A DNA stretch of 64,000 nucleotides from Paraburkholderia adhaesiva (GCF_021390575.1 NZ_JAJEJQ010000001.1:558001-622000); one strand, 5' to 3'; shown: positions 1 to 9,997, numbered from the stretch's first letter. The notes: generated from the sequence alone by a model not told the origin. Translations and numbers: made by a program.

Positions 1-415
1 GGTACACGACGAGGTCCGGCGCCGGCGCACGCGTGACGATCCGCGCGGCGAGCGCCTCGTACAACGGCAGTTCTTCGTCGGTCAGCGTCAGGCGCGCGAA
101 CAGGTCATTGCGCTCGGCGAGGAAGTTCGTCACGAGCGGCGTACCCGCCGCGCGCAGCGCCGCGACTTCCTGCGAGAGGTGCTCGCGCTGGAGTGCGAAA
201 TGGAGCTGCGCGGCGAGGCCGTGACGCGACGTGTCGCGGTAGTAGCGGGCGAGAAATGGATTGGACGCGTTCGAATCGAAGAGCGTTCGCATCCCCCAGC
301 GGTCGGCGAGGCGCGTGGCGAGCGTCGTCTTGCCCGCGCCGATCGGCCCTTCGATCGCGATGTGGCGTAACGGTGGACGCGTCGTGCGCGTGGCGGTAGT
401 AAGCGGTGTGTTCAT
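1..415 (-). CDS. Deoxynucleoside kinase, C-terminus beyond window
   Basis: Phosphorylates deoxynucleosides (deoxyguanosine/deoxyadenosine kinase type) for nucleotide salvage in the cytoplasm. I translated this frame directly: a P-loop GPIGAGKTT lies at residues 23-31, followed by NPFLARYYRD and a FARLTLTDEELPLYEAL stretch typical of the dCK/dGK family. About 138 residues are present and the frame is still open at the window edge, so the protein is partial. The ATG start at 415 overlaps the folK stop codon (ATGA), which indicates translational coupling at the end of the permease-hda-pcnB-folK run. The substrate base cannot be decided from the part seen. Confidence 0.85.
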   Translation of the reverse strand, partial: MNTPLTTATRTTRPPLRHIAIEGPIGAGKTTLATRLADRWGMRTLFDSNASNPFLARYYRDTSRHGLAAQLHFALQREHLSQEVAALRAAGTPLVTNFLAERNDLFARLTLTDEELPLYEALAARIVTRAPAPDLVVY

Positions 416-966
416 CGGCACGGACCGTCCGGCGTCGGCGCTTCCGACGCTCCATCGATGGCAGGCGCAGCGCCAAAGCATTGGCACGGTGGCTTCACTT
501 TCTCGATGCGCTGGTCCGCGACGGCAGGCAAGAGCGCGTTTGCCGGACCATGGCCGGGAATCACGAGGCCGGGCTCGATCTCGACGGCCGGTACGAGCAC
601 GAAGGCGCGCATCGTCATGCGTGGATGCGGCACGATCAGGTCGGGCGTGTCGATCACGGCGTCGCCGAACAGCAGGATGTCGATGTCGAGCGTTCGCGGC
701 GCGTTGCGAAAGGGACGCTCCCGGCCGAAGTGATGCTCGACGCGCTGGCAGAGCGCGAGCAGATCCCGCACGCCGAGCGGGGTGTCGAGCTTCACGACGC
801 AGTTGAAATAGTCGTCGCCGCCCGCGTCGATGGGCGCGGTGCGGTAGACACTCGACTTGGCGAGCACGGTCAGGGTGTGCTGCTGTGCGAGGCACACCAC
901 CGCGTCTTTGAGGGTCTGGCGCGCATCCCCCAGATTCGCGCCGATTCCCAGCCAGGCAACTGTCAT
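412..966 (-). CDS. folK: HPPK, 6-hydroxymethyldihydropterin pyrophosphokinase
   Basis: Transfers pyrophosphate from ATP to 6-hydroxymethyl-7,8-dihydropterin in folate synthesis. The 184-residue protein has the usual HPPK length. It shows the N-terminal AWLGIGANLGD motif and the HPPK signature RNAPRTLDIDILLFGD near residues 87-102, with conserved aspartates for Mg-ATP, and then VPHPRM. An AGGA sequence precedes the ATG. It lies 75 bp downstream of pcnB and is coupled by a 4-bp overlap to the deoxynucleoside kinase, an order seen in Burkholderiaceae, where panB often follows. Confidence 0.96.
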   Translation of the reverse strand: MTVAWLGIGANLGDARQTLKDAVVCLAQQHTLTVLAKSSVYRTAPIDAGGDDYFNCVVKLDTPLGVRDLLALCQRVEHHFGRERPFRNAPRTLDIDILLFGDAVIDTPDLIVPHPRMTMRAFVLVPAVEIEPGLVIPGHGPANALLPAVADQRIEKVKPPCQCFGAAPAIDGASEAPTPDGPCR

Positions 967-1041
967 GGCTTCACTTCCTGCGACTGTCGTTTCCGGTTCG
1001 CCAGTTGCCCGCGGACTGCTTCGTCCACGGCAACTGACGCG

Positions 1042-2679
1042 TCAGTCCTCGTACGGACCGTCGTGGCCTGCGCGCTCCGATGCGTCCGTGTCTGCACCGG
1101 TTGCGCCGCCGTCGGCACCCACGGCACCTTCGGCTGATTTGCGGTTTTTCGCGCCTCCGCGGCGGCGGCGCTTGCGCGCCGGACGTTCTTTGCCGCCCTG
1201 GGCGAGAAGCGTTTCGCGCGCGGCGGGGTCGCCGTCGATGAAATCCGTCCACCATTCGCCGACCGTTGCATCGAGTTCACCCGACTCGCAACGCAACAGG
1301 AGGAAATCATACCCTGCTCTGAAACGCGGGTGTTCCAGCAGCTTGAGCGCGCCGCGGCCGCGTTTTTCGAGGCGCTGCTGCAGGCCCCAGATCTCGCGCA
1401 TGTCCGACGAATAGCGGCGATGGATCGCGAGTTTCTCCGTCTGCGCGTCGAGCACGTCGTCCATCGCGTGATTGAGCGCGGGCACCGGATATTCGCCGGC
1501 CGCTGCGAATTGCTGGCAGCGTTGCTGGACGTCGTGCCAGAGCAGTGTCGCGAACAGGAAGCCCGGCGAGACCGGCTTGCCCGCGCGCACGCGCGCGTCG
1601 GTGCTCGAGAGCGCGAGCGAGATGAAGCGCTCGCCCTGCGGTTGCTCGAGGATCACGTCGAGCAGCGGCAAGAGGCCATGATGCAGGCCTTCCTTGCGCA
1701 GCCATTTCACGCACTCGAGCGCGTGGCCCGACAACAGCAGCTTGAGCATCTCGTCGAAGAGACGCGCGGCCGGGACGTTGTTGATGAGGTCGGCGAGTTC
1801 CTTGATCGGCTCACGCGTGCGGTCCTCGATCTCGAAGCCGAGCTTCGCCGCGAAACGCACCACGCGCATCATGCGCACCGGATCTTCGCGAAAGCGCGTC
1901 GCCGGGTCGCCGATCATGCGCAGCAGGTGCGCGCGCATGTCGGCCATGCCGTTGTGATAGTCGAGCACCGTCTGCGTCGACGGATCGTAGTACATCGCGT
2001 TGATCGTGAAGTCGCGGCGCGTGGCGTCTTCGTGCTGCTCGCCCCACACGTTGTCGCGCAGCACGCGGCCGCTCGCGTCCACCGCGTGCGTGCGGCGGTC
2101 GAGTTCCTCGCGGCGCAGACGCTTCGCAGGCGCGGCTTCGGCCGACGGCGCCGGCGGATCGACGAGCGCACGGAACGTCGAGACTTCGATGATTTCCTGC
2201 CCGAACTGCACATGCACGATCTGGAAGCGCCGGCCGATGATGCGTGCGCGCCGGAAGAGCTTCTGCACCTGGTCGGGCGTGGCGTCGGTGGCGACGTCGA
2301 AGTCCTTGGGCGCCACGCCGAGCAGCAGGTCGCGTACCGCGCCGCCAACGATGAACGCACGGAAGCCCGCTTGCTGGAGACCGTCGGTTACGCGGACCGC
2401 GTTCTTCGAGATCAGTGCAGGATCGATGCCGTGGATGTCGCGCGAGAGGATGACCGGCTCGGCGTTTTTCGCAGATCCGTTCGTAGACCCTTTAGCGCCG
2501 GCGCGGGACCTCGGCCCCTTGAGCGTCTTTTCGCCCGACGTAGCGGCCGGCTTGCGGCGCGTGCGGTGCGAGGTGTCGTCGTGTGCCGGCGCGGATGACG
2601 CATCGGCGGAGGCGGCTTCTGCGGCCGCTTCGGAAGTGCTGTCCTGACCGAACAGCTTGCGGATGAGTTTCTTGATCAC
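1042..2679 (-). CDS. pcnB: Poly(A) polymerase I
   Basis: Adds poly(A) tails to RNA 3' ends, promoting decay. From a GTG start at 2679 the protein is 545 residues. That GTG overlaps the stop of the upstream HAD gene (GTGA), which decides the start over a longer open frame. A basic, low-complexity N-terminus (about 75 residues) precedes the class II nucleotidyltransferase core FIVGGAVRDLLLG at 109-121 and KDFDVAT, with the catalytic aspartates near 127 and 129. RRFQIVHVQFG and the TRRDFTINAMYYD segment follow. The C-terminus is a very basic tail (RKRRRRGGAKNRK) with an acidic end. PcnB rather than a CCA-adding enzyme is favoured by the arginine-rich tail and the length. Confidence 0.93.
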   Translation of the reverse strand: MIKKLIRKLFGQDSTSEAAAEAASADASSAPAHDDTSHRTRRKPAATSGEKTLKGPRSRAGAKGSTNGSAKNAEPVILSRDIHGIDPALISKNAVRVTDGLQQAGFRAFIVGGAVRDLLLGVAPKDFDVATDATPDQVQKLFRRARIIGRRFQIVHVQFGQEIIEVSTFRALVDPPAPSAEAAPAKRLRREELDRRTHAVDASGRVLRDNVWGEQHEDATRRDFTINAMYYDPSTQTVLDYHNGMADMRAHLLRMIGDPATRFREDPVRMMRVVRFAAKLGFEIEDRTREPIKELADLINNVPAARLFDEMLKLLLSGHALECVKWLRKEGLHHGLLPLLDVILEQPQGERFISLALSSTDARVRAGKPVSPGFLFATLLWHDVQQRCQQFAAAGEYPVPALNHAMDDVLDAQTEKLAIHRRYSSDMREIWGLQQRLEKRGRGALKLLEHPRFRAGYDFLLLRCESGELDATVGEWWTDFIDGDPAARETLLAQGGKERPARKRRRRGGAKNRKSAEGAVGADGGATGADTDASERAGHDGPYED

Positions 2680-3362
2680 GATGCCTGGAACAAATCGAGG
2701 ATGCGCCAGCCTGCCGATTGCGCGTGTGTGCGTAGCGTGGCGTCGGGGTTGGTCGCGATCGGGTCGGTGACCTTTTCCAGCAGCGGGATGTCGTTGTGCG
2801 AATCGCTGTAGAAGTAGCTGTGCTCGAAGTCCGACAACTTCTTGCCGAGCGATGCGAGCCACGCTTCGGTGCGCACGATCTTGCCTTCGCGGTAGCTTGG
2901 TGTGCCGGTCGGGCGGCCGGTATAGGGCGAATCGGGATGGCCGTCCACGGTTTCGGCTTCGCAGGCGATCAGCTTGTCGACGCCGAACACTTCGGCGATC
3001 GGACTGGTGATGAATTCGTTCGTCGCCGTCACCATGCAGCAGAGGTCGCCCGCGTCCTTGTGCTTGCGCACGAGCTCCATGGCCGCCGGCACGATCGCCG
3101 GTTTGATGACTTCGTGCATGTACTGGTCATGCCATGCCTTCAGCTGCGAGCGCGAATACTTCGCAAGCGGCGTGAGCATGGCGACGAGGTACGCGTGGAT
3201 GTCCAGCACGCCGGCCTTGTAGTCGGCGTAGAAGCGGTCGTTCTGCTTCGCGAAGCCTTCGGCATCGACGATGCCGAGCTTCACCATGAAACGTCCCCAT
3301 TCGTGGTCGCTGTCGGTAGGGATCAGCGTGTGATCGAGGTCGAAGAGTGCGAGATTAGCCAT
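2676..3362 (-). CDS. HAD-IB family phosphatase (SerB-like)
   Basis: A 228-residue haloacid dehalogenase-superfamily phosphatase related to phosphoserine phosphatase. Motif I is LFDLDHTLIPTDSD, with nucleophile Asp8 and acid/base Asp10. Motif II is the threonine in MVTATNEF (about 112). Motif III is YSDSHNDIPLL, with Asp187 and Asp191. It starts 11 bp after hda and its stop overlaps the pcnB start, so it is mid-operon. The physiological substrate is not evident. Proteins of this type occur beside hda in many Burkholderiaceae; histidinol-phosphate or phosphoserine phosphatase activity is possible but unproven. Confidence 0.88.
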   Translation of the reverse strand: MANLALFDLDHTLIPTDSDHEWGRFMVKLGIVDAEGFAKQNDRFYADYKAGVLDIHAYLVAMLTPLAKYSRSQLKAWHDQYMHEVIKPAIVPAAMELVRKHKDAGDLCCMVTATNEFITSPIAEVFGVDKLIACEAETVDGHPDSPYTGRPTGTPSYREGKIVRTEAWLASLGKKLSDFEHSYFYSDSHNDIPLLEKVTDPIATNPDATLRTHAQSAGWRILDLFQAS

Positions 3363-3373
3363 GGGCGCTCATT

Positions 3374-4612
3374 TTACTTGAAGCGGGTAAAGCCGTTGCC
3401 GGCGTCGGCGTTTGGGGCGGTTTGGCCCTGTGGGCTGTCGATTTCGGGTTCGCCCGGGGTGCTGTCCGGGGCTGCGGGTGTTTCGGGCGCAGCAGAGGGC
3501 CCGGGGGCTGCGTCAGCGTTGTCGCCGGCTTCGTCCCCCAGTTCGCCATTCATTTCGCCGCTCACGTCAGCTTCGACTTCGCCAGTCAGCGCGCCGCCCA
3601 GCTCACGGTCGACGACTTCGCTGAAGCCGGCGCCGAGTTCGCCGTCGACGTTGTCGGTGGGTGTCGCGAACGGCGCGGGCTGTGCAGCGCGCGCGCTTTC
3701 GCTTGGCTCCGCGAGGCTCGCCCGGAATCCGGAACCGGTGGGTTGTGCGTGCTGTCCGGTTGTGTCGGCGTCTTGCGTCGCGACCGGGCCGTCGCGTCCC
3801 GCAGATGCGTCCGATGCCGGGGCGGCGAGAAGCAGGTCGAGCTCGCCTTCGATTCCGGTCGTCGATGCCGTATCGTCGGCGACCCCGGCACCCGTTGCCG
3901 CCTCGTCCCCGCTAACGTCCGCGGGCAAGCCCGCCGCGAGCATCGTGCGCAACAGCGGCAGCGTCACCGCGCGCTTCTGTTCGAGCGAAAAGCGGTCGAG
4001 CGCGTCGAGCAGCGCCATGAGGCTCGGCATGTCGCGCCGGAAGTGCGTGAGCAGATAGGCAGGCACGTCGTCGGCGAGCGCGATGCCGCGCTCGCGCGCC
4101 GCCTGCTTGAGCACGGCGGCCTTGCCGTCGTCGGCGAGCGGTGCGAGATGGAACACGAGCCCCCAGCCGAGTCGCGTGCGCAGGTCCTCGCGCACCGCGA
4201 GGCCCATCGGGGCGGCGTCGCCGGTCGCGACGAGCGCGCAGGTCGGATGCGCCCGCACCTCGTTGAACAGGTTGAAAAGCGCGATCTGCTGCGCGCCCGA
4301 GAGCGCGTCGCAGTCGTCCACGGCGTAGATCGCCACGCGCGGATCGAAGCCGAACGCCGCGAGCGCGCTCTGCGGCCCGAGATAGCGCGCGTGGCCCGGC
4401 GCCGCCGCGTGGACGAGCGCATGCAGCAGATGGCTGCGCCCGTTGCCGGGCTCGCCCCAGATGTAGAACGTGCGGTCGGCGACGGGGCCGGCCGCGAGCG
4501 CGGCGTCGAGCCCCGAGAGGCGCGCAACCAGCTCGGCGTTGGCGCCGGTGTGGAAGTTGTCGAAGGTCGATGGCGGCGGGGTGCCGAGATCGAGCGTTAG
4601 CTGTCGCTGCAC
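3374..4612 (-). CDS. hda: DnaA regulatory inactivator Hda, with long acidic tail
   Basis: Works with the beta sliding clamp to stimulate ATP hydrolysis by DnaA and prevent re-initiation. Residues 4-10 (QLTLDLG) are a clamp-binding motif. A DnaA-like AAA+ domain follows, with the Walker A variant GEPGNGRS at 53-60 (Arg in place of the usual Lys, as in known Hda proteins) and Walker B IYAVDDCD. The conserved part ends near residue 230, about the usual Hda length. Some 180 further residues, rich in Asp, Glu, Ala, Gly and Pro, have no recognisable domain. The start is GTG at 4612, 17 bp after the permease gene. Confidence 0.92.
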   Translation of the reverse strand: MQRQLTLDLGTPPPSTFDNFHTGANAELVARLSGLDAALAAGPVADRTFYIWGEPGNGRSHLLHALVHAAAPGHARYLGPQSALAAFGFDPRVAIYAVDDCDALSGAQQIALFNLFNEVRAHPTCALVATGDAAPMGLAVREDLRTRLGWGLVFHLAPLADDGKAAVLKQAARERGIALADDVPAYLLTHFRRDMPSLMALLDALDRFSLEQKRAVTLPLLRTMLAAGLPADVSGDEAATGAGVADDTASTTGIEGELDLLLAAPASDASAGRDGPVATQDADTTGQHAQPTGSGFRASLAEPSESARAAQPAPFATPTDNVDGELGAGFSEVVDRELGGALTGEVEADVSGEMNGELGDEAGDNADAAPGPSAAPETPAAPDSTPGEPEIDSPQGQTAPNADAGNGFTRFK

Positions 4613-4629
4613 GGTGTTTCAGCCGGAAA

Positions 4630-5706
4630 TCAGTTCTTGTAGAGCGCGCTGTCGAGGTAACTGCGCCGCAGTTCGCGCAGTGCGATCGAGAGGATCGCGC
4701 TGGCGGGCAGCGCGAGCAGCACGCCGAAGAACCCAAACAGTTGCCCGAACGCGAGCAACGCGAAGATCACCGCGAGCGGGTGCAGCCCGATGCGCTCGCC
4801 GACGAGGCGCGGCGTCAGGAAGAACCCTTCGAGGACCTGGCCGATGCCATACACCACCGCGACCGCGCCGAAGCCATACCAGTTGCCGAACTGCAGGAGC
4901 GCGGCGATGAGCGCGAGCACGAGGCCCGTCGCGTAGCCGAGATAGGGGATCAGCACCGCGAGGCCCGTAAATATGCCGACCGGCAGCGCGACCTCGAAGC
5001 CCGCGATCGAAAGCGCAGTCGCGTACCAGGCGGCGAGGATCGCCATCACGAGCAACTGGCCGCGCAGGTATTGCGCGAGCATGCGGTCCATCTCGCCCGC
5101 GAGTTCCATCGTGCGCGCGAACCAGCGGCGCGGGATGATGTTCTGCACGCGCGCGACCATCGCGTTCCAGTCATAGAGCAGATAGAACAGCACGAGCGGC
5201 ACCAGCACGACGTTGCTGACGACCGAAATCATCACGTTGCTGCTCGTGCGCACCGAAGCCCACGCGTAGAGCGCGATCGACTGCGCGCTGCCTTCGAGCT
5301 TGCTTGTCGCCATGTCGCGCAGGCTCTGGAAGTCGAGCATGTTCTCCATGTTGAGGAGGGCAAGTTTGGGCGTCAGCCACTCGTGCAGATGGGTGAGCAT
5401 CACCGGCACCTGCTGCTTGAGTTGCGGCCCTTCTTTCTGGATCACGGCGAGCAGCAGCACGACCAGCATCGTCACGACGAGGGCGAACAGCACGATCATG
5501 ACGAGCGCGGCGAGGCCGCGTGGCACGCGGCGGCGCACGAGCCACGCGACGCCGGGCTGCAGGATATAGGCGATGATCGCGCCGAGCAGAAAGGGCGTGA
5601 GGACCGGACCCAGCAGCCAGAGCACGATGCCGAAGGCGAGCGCGAGCGCCGCCCAGATGGCGGCCTGGCGCTGGTAAGGCGTGAAAATCGGTGTATTCGG
5701 CGACAA
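4630..5706 (-). CDS. AI-2E family transporter (PerM/YdiK-like permease)
   Basis: A 358-residue polytopic inner-membrane protein of the PerM/AI-2E exporter family. It has N-terminal paired helices (WAALALAFGIVLWLLGPVLTP...), a soluble central stretch (about residues 100-190, with KEGPQLKQQ and LNMENMLDFQSL) and C-terminal helices with PYLGYATGLVLALIAAL. Substrate is unknown; family names such as AI-2 exporter are not reliable guides. The only in-frame start I find is TTG at 5706, without a strong ribosome binding site. It heads the operon that includes hda, as in many betaproteobacteria, and is divergent from purM. Confidence 0.86.
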   Translation of the reverse strand: MSPNTPIFTPYQRQAAIWAALALAFGIVLWLLGPVLTPFLLGAIIAYILQPGVAWLVRRRVPRGLAALVMIVLFALVVTMLVVLLLAVIQKEGPQLKQQVPVMLTHLHEWLTPKLALLNMENMLDFQSLRDMATSKLEGSAQSIALYAWASVRTSSNVMISVVSNVVLVPLVLFYLLYDWNAMVARVQNIIPRRWFARTMELAGEMDRMLAQYLRGQLLVMAILAAWYATALSIAGFEVALPVGIFTGLAVLIPYLGYATGLVLALIAALLQFGNWYGFGAVAVVYGIGQVLEGFFLTPRLVGERIGLHPLAVIFALLAFGQLFGFFGVLLALPASAILSIALRELRRSYLDSALYKN

Positions 5707-5887
5707 AACTTGGTTTTCCGCGTGGTTTTCCGGTCGTTGGGCGGGCCAATAAGGCCGGTTTTGGGCAATTCGGGCCGCTTAAGGCCGCGCGGGACGCCGC
5801 GGTGGGAGCATTTTGCAGCCCAGCGGCGGCGGCGGGGTGCCGTCAATCGGTTAAAATCGCATTTTACCGACCTTCTGGCACTTCCCC

Positions 5888-6949
5888 ATGAATCAACCGA
5901 AATCCGACCAGGCCGCCGGCGCCCAGGGCCTCTCGTACCGCGACGCCGGCGTGGACATCGACGCGGGCGACGCGCTCGTCGAGCGCATCAAGCCCTTCGC
6001 CAAGAAGACGATGCGCGAAGGCGTGATGGGCGGCATCGGCGGATTCGGCGCGCTCTTCGAGGTGTCGAAGAAGTACAAGGAACCCGTGCTCGTGTCGGGC
6101 ACCGATGGCGTCGGCACCAAGCTGCGCCTCGCCTTTGATCTGAACAAACACGACACGGTCGGCCAGGATCTCGTCGCGATGAGCGTGAACGACATCCTCG
6201 TGCAGGGCGCCGAGCCGCTGTTCTTCCTCGACTACTTCGCGTGCGGCAAGCTCAACGTCGACACGGCAGCGACGGTCGTGAAGGGCATCGCGCAAGGTTG
6301 CGAACTGGCGGGCTGCGCGCTGATCGGCGGCGAAACGGCCGAAATGCCGGGCATGTACCCCGACGGTGAATACGACCTCGCCGGTTTCGCGGTCGGCGCC
6401 GTTGAAAAGAGCAAGATCATCGACGGCAGCACGATCGCCCCGGGCGACGTGGTGCTGGGTCTCGCTTCCAGCGGCATCCACTCGAACGGTTTCTCGCTCG
6501 TGCGCAAGATCATCGAGCGCGTGAATCCGGATCTGAACGCCGATTTCCACGGCCGCTCGCTCGCCGACGCGCTGATGGCGCCCACGCGCATCTACGTGAA
6601 GCCGCTGCTCGCGCTGATGGAAAAGATGACCGTGAAGGGCATGGCGCACATCACGGGCGGCGGGCTGGTCGAGAACATTCCGCGCGTGCTGCGCGACGGT
6701 CTCACTGCAGAACTCGATCACAACACCTGGGGGCTGCCGCCGCTCTTCTCGTGGCTCCAGAAGCACGGCGGTGTCGCCGATGCGGAGATGCATCGCGTGT
6801 TCAACTGCGGCATCGGCATGGCCGTGATCGTTTCGGCTGATCAGGCGGATGAGGCCGTTCGACTGCTCACCGCCGCGGGCGAGCAGGCGTGGAAGATCGG
6901 CGTCGTGCGCGCAAGCAAGGAAGGTGAAGCGCAGACGGTGGTGATCTAA
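5888..6949 (+). CDS. purM: Phosphoribosylformylglycinamidine cyclo-ligase (AIR synthase)
   Basis: Converts FGAM to 5-aminoimidazole ribonucleotide with ATP, the fifth step of purine synthesis. The 353-residue length is normal. Diagnostic sequences are [17 protein letters not shown] at the N-terminus, [14 protein letters not shown], the [25 protein letters not shown] segment, [13 protein letters not shown] and [15 protein letters not shown]. It is transcribed alone and divergently from the permease-hda operon. An AT-rich stretch (TTAAAATCGCATTTTA, about 5848-5863) just before it probably belongs to its promoter, but I could not assign convincing -35 and -10 boxes. Confidence 0.98.
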   Translation: MNQPKSDQAAGAQGLSYRDAGVDIDAGDALVERIKPFAKKTMREGVMGGIGGFGALFEVSKKYKEPVLVSGTDGVGTKLRLAFDLNKHDTVGQDLVAMSVNDILVQGAEPLFFLDYFACGKLNVDTAATVVKGIAQGCELAGCALIGGETAEMPGMYPDGEYDLAGFAVGAVEKSKIIDGSTIAPGDVVLGLASSGIHSNGFSLVRKIIERVNPDLNADFHGRSLADALMAPTRIYVKPLLALMEKMTVKGMAHITGGGLVENIPRVLRDGLTAELDHNTWGLPPLFSWLQKHGGVADAEMHRVFNCGIGMAVIVSADQADEAVRLLTAAGEQAWKIGVVRASKEGEAQTVVI

Positions 6950-6978
6950 GTCACCAGCCTTCGGGCTCAATCGATTAA

Positions 6979-7025
6979 TTCGCGCCGGTCAGGCAAACCC
7001 ATCAGGGTTTGTCTGCCGGCGCGAA
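6979..7025. terminator. Long stem-loop between convergent purM and kynA
   Basis: Two arms of about 21 nt (6979-7000 and 7005-7025) are complementary except for one bulge and one mismatch, around an ATCA loop. The arms begin TTCGCGCCGG and end CCGGCGCGAA. No T-tract follows on either strand. It sits between two converging genes and most likely ends transcription or protects 3' ends in both directions. Confidence 0.6.
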
Positions 7026-7062
7026 GTCATTTGTGGTCCGCTTGATGCGTGCGTTACGCGCC

Positions 7063-8004
7063 TTATAGCACCGTGCGCACGTGCCAAAGCTCCGGGAACA
7101 GCACGACGTCGAGCATCTTGCGCAGATAAGGCGCCCCGGTGGTACCGCCGGTGCCCTGCTTGAAGCCGATGATCCGCTCGACGGTGGTGACGTGTCGGAA
7201 GCGCCACTGCCGGAAGGCGTCTTCGAGATCGACGAGTTCCTCGGCCATTTCGTACAAATCCCAGTACTGCGAAGGATTGCGATAGACCTCGAGCCAGGCG
7301 TCTTCGACGGTTTGATCGTGTTCGGTCGGCAGCGTCCAGTCACGCGCAAGCCGTTCCGGTGCAATCGCGAAGCCGCGCCGCGCGAGCAGGCGGATCACTT
7401 CGTCATAGAACGACGGCGCTTCCAGTGACGCCTTCACCTGCTCGAGAATCTCGGCGCGGTGTTCGTGCGGCTTGAGCATCTGCACGTTCTTGTTGCCGAG
7501 CAGGAATTCGATCTGCCGGTACTGGTACGACTGAAAGCCCGAAGAGCTGCCGAGGTAAGGGCGCATTGCCGTGTACTCGGATGGCGTGAGCGTCGACAAC
7601 ACATTCCACGCCTGCACGAGCTGTTCCATGATGCGCGAGACGCGCGCGAGCTGCTTGAACGCCGGTTGCAGTTCGTCGCGATGCACGTTCGCGAGCGCCG
7701 CGCGCAGCTCGTACAGCGCGAGCTTCATCCACAACTCGCTCGTCTGATGCTGGACGATGAACAGCATCTCGTTGTGATCGGGCGAGAGCGGGTGCTGCGC
7801 ATTGAGCACCGTGTCGAGCCCGAGATAGTCGCCGTAGCTCATCGACTTCGAGAAGTCGAGTTGAGCGTTGTGCCAGCCATCGTCGCGTGTTGCGTCCGGT
7901 GCTGCGGGTGCGCTCGAAAAGGGGCATCCACTTGCTGGTGCGGTCGGCGCGGTCGCGGTTTCTCCCGTGTTCGGCATGCCGGGAATCTGCATGTGGTCGG
8001 TCAT
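7063..8004 (-). CDS. kynA: Tryptophan 2,3-dioxygenase
   Basis: Heme enzyme that opens the tryptophan indole ring to N-formylkynurenine, the first step of the kynurenine pathway. The 313-residue product carries [14 protein letters not shown], the substrate-pocket stretch [19 protein letters not shown] and the C-terminal heme-ligand region around [11 protein letters not shown] and [11 protein letters not shown]. The start at 8004 is chosen over an upstream in-frame ATG at 8019 because GGGAG stands at the right distance before it. It is the last gene of kynBUA, 24 bp after kynU. Confidence 0.97.
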   Translation of the reverse strand: MTDHMQIPGMPNTGETATAPTAPASGCPFSSAPAAPDATRDDGWHNAQLDFSKSMSYGDYLGLDTVLNAQHPLSPDHNEMLFIVQHQTSELWMKLALYELRAALANVHRDELQPAFKQLARVSRIMEQLVQAWNVLSTLTPSEYTAMRPYLGSSSGFQSYQYRQIEFLLGNKNVQMLKPHEHRAEILEQVKASLEAPSFYDEVIRLLARRGFAIAPERLARDWTLPTEHDQTVEDAWLEVYRNPSQYWDLYEMAEELVDLEDAFRQWRFRHVTTVERIIGFKQGTGGTTGAPYLRKMLDVVLFPELWHVRTVL

Positions 8005-8028
8005 GTCTGGGTCTCCCATCCGGTGTAA

Positions 8029-9279
8029 TCAGGTCACCGCGCCACGCGCGGCGAATTCCGGCTTGCGCCAGCTTTCGGTTGTGAGTATGTCGCGCAGCGT
8101 TTCCACGGTGTCCCACACGTCCACGAAGCGCACGTAAAGCGGCGTGAAGCCGAAGCGCAACACGTGCGGCTCGCGATAATCGCCGATCACGCCACGCGCA
8201 ATCAGCGCCTGCATCACCTCGTAGCCATGCGGGTGCTCGAAGCTCACATGCGAGCCGCGCCACGCGTGCTCGCGCGGCGTGACGAGCGTGAGATTCAGAC
8301 CGGCGCAGCGCGTCTCGACGAGTTCGATGAAGAGATCGGTGAGCGCGAGCGATTTGCGGCGCACGGCCTGCATGTCGGTTTTCAGGAATACGTCGAGTCC
8401 GCATTCGACGAGCGCCATCGAAATGATCGGCTGCGTACCGCAAAGGAAACGCCCGATGCCGTCGTCGGGGCGGTAGTCCGGGCTCATGTCGAACGGTTTT
8501 TTGTGACCCCACCAGCCGGAGAGCGGCTGCGAGAACGCGTTCTGGTGGCGCTTCGGCACCCAGACGAATGCGGGCGAGCCCGGGCCGCCGTTGAGGTACT
8601 TGTACGTGCAGCCGACGGCGTAGTCGGCGTTGGCACCGTTCAGATCGACGCCCACCGCACCCGCCGAGTGCGCGAGGTCCCACAGCGCGAGTGCGCCGCG
8701 TGCGTGAGCGAGTTCGGTGAGCGCGCGCATGTCGTGCATGTAGCCCGTGCGGTAGTTCACGTGCGTGACCATCGTGACGGCGACGTCGTCGGTGATCGCG
8801 GCGGGCAGTTCGGCGGGGTCGTCCACGAGGCGCAATTCGTAGCCGCGGTCGAGCTGTTCGATGAGGCCCTGCGCGATGTAGAGATCGGTCGGGAAATTCG
8901 AGCGTTCGGAGACGATCACGCGACGCTTCGGATCGCGCGCGTTCTGCACGCGCAGCGCCGCCGAGAGCGCCTTGAAGAGATTCACCGAAATCGTGTCGGT
9001 GACGACGACTTCGTCTTCGGCCGCGCCGATCAACGCGCCGAGCTTGTTGCCGAGCCGGCGCGGCAGTGCGAACCAGCCGGCGGTGTTCCAGCTGCGGATT
9101 AAACCGTCGCCCCATTCGGCGCCGATCACGGCCTGCGCGCGCGCGGCGGCGGTTTTCGGCGGCACGCCGAGCGAGTTGCCGTCGAGGTAGATCGTGGCAG
9201 GCGCGAGCGCGAACTCGTCGCGCAACGCGGCAAGCGGGTCTGCGCGGTCTAGCGCTTCAGCTTCTTTGCGGTCGTTCAT
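8029..9279 (-). CDS. kynU: Kynureninase
   Basis: PLP enzyme that splits kynurenine to anthranilate and alanine. The 416-residue sequence begins with the family features [16 protein letters not shown] and [11 protein letters not shown]. It contains the PLP-binding lysine in [11 protein letters not shown] and the downstream [16 protein letters not shown] segment. It lies between kynB (63-bp gap) and kynA, so the three genes together convert tryptophan to anthranilate; the downstream anthranilate genes are not in this window. Confidence 0.97.
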   Translation of the reverse strand: MNDRKEAEALDRADPLAALRDEFALAPATIYLDGNSLGVPPKTAAARAQAVIGAEWGDGLIRSWNTAGWFALPRRLGNKLGALIGAAEDEVVVTDTISVNLFKALSAALRVQNARDPKRRVIVSERSNFPTDLYIAQGLIEQLDRGYELRLVDDPAELPAAITDDVAVTMVTHVNYRTGYMHDMRALTELAHARGALALWDLAHSAGAVGVDLNGANADYAVGCTYKYLNGGPGSPAFVWVPKRHQNAFSQPLSGWWGHKKPFDMSPDYRPDDGIGRFLCGTQPIISMALVECGLDVFLKTDMQAVRRKSLALTDLFIELVETRCAGLNLTLVTPREHAWRGSHVSFEHPHGYEVMQALIARGVIGDYREPHVLRFGFTPLYVRFVDVWDTVETLRDILTTESWRKPEFAARGAVT

Positions 9280-9342
9280 GGATATCTGCGGTTGGGCGGG
9301 TTTTGATCGGTTTGAAAAATCAGGTGCTTTTCAGTTTGTGCT

Positions 9343-9981
9343 TCACGCCTTGCGCGGCAGCGCGCGCAGCACGGCGCGCACCGGGCTTGCATCAAGTGTG
9401 GCGAACTTGAGCGGGAGGGCAATCAGTTCGTAGTCGCCGGGCGCGACACTGTCGAGCACGATGCCTTCGAGTATCGCCATGCGATGCGCGCGGATGCGGT
9501 GGTGTGCGTCCATCGTCTTCGATTCCTGCGGATCGAGCGAAGGTGTGTCGATGCCAATAAGGCGCACGCCGCGCGCGGCCAGGAGGTCGATCGTTTCGGG
9601 TGCGACCGCGCAGAACGCGCTGTCCCAGCGGTCGATCGGCGCTTGAGCGTAGGTGCGCAGCAGCACGCGCGGCGGCAGATCGTCGAGCGCGTGTTCGACG
9701 TCCTGGGGCCGCACGAGCGGCGCAGCACCGATGCAATGGATCACGCGGCACGCGCCGAGGTAGGCGTCGAGCGGCACCGCGCCGATCGGCGCGCCGTGCG
9801 CGTCGTAGTGCAGCGGGGCGTCGGTGTGCGCGCCAGTGTGCGGCGAGAGCGTCACGCGTGCGACGTTCACAGGCGAGCCGGCTTCCATTCGCCAGACGCG
9901 CTCCACGCCGACCGGCGTGTCACCGGGCCAGACGGGCGTGTCAGATTGGATAGGCGGGGAAATGTCCCAGATGTCGTTCAT
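9343..9981 (-). CDS. kynB: Kynurenine formamidase
   Basis: Metal-dependent hydrolase removing formate from N-formylkynurenine. The family signature is clear: [19 protein letters not shown] at the start, the [12 protein letters not shown] metal-binding motif, and [14 protein letters not shown]. The start at 9981 (212 residues) matches known KynB N-termini; an in-frame ATG at 9996 would add five residues, and neither has a clear Shine-Dalgarno sequence. It is the first gene of kynBUA and faces the Lrp-type regulator across about 130 bp that contains an inverted repeat. Confidence 0.95.
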   Translation of the reverse strand: MNDIWDISPPIQSDTPVWPGDTPVGVERVWRMEAGSPVNVARVTLSPHTGAHTDAPLHYDAHGAPIGAVPLDAYLGACRVIHCIGAAPLVRPQDVEHALDDLPPRVLLRTYAQAPIDRWDSAFCAVAPETIDLLAARGVRLIGIDTPSLDPQESKTMDAHHRIRAHRMAILEGIVLDSVAPGDYELIALPLKFATLDASPVRAVLRALPRKA

Positions 9982-9997
9982 CACATTGATCTGCATT

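Noticed and set aside
5848..5863. Purine riboswitch or PurR box before purM
   Set aside because: The AT-rich near-palindrome is too short for a riboswitch and does not match the PurR box closely; nothing else in the 180-bp spacer supports either.
4570..6138. Long open frame on the plus strand opposite hda and the permease gene
   Set aside because: It is rich in Arg, His and Glu with no motifs, runs across the ends of several genes and into purM, and overlaps well-supported genes. Such antisense frames arise from the codon bias of high-GC genes.
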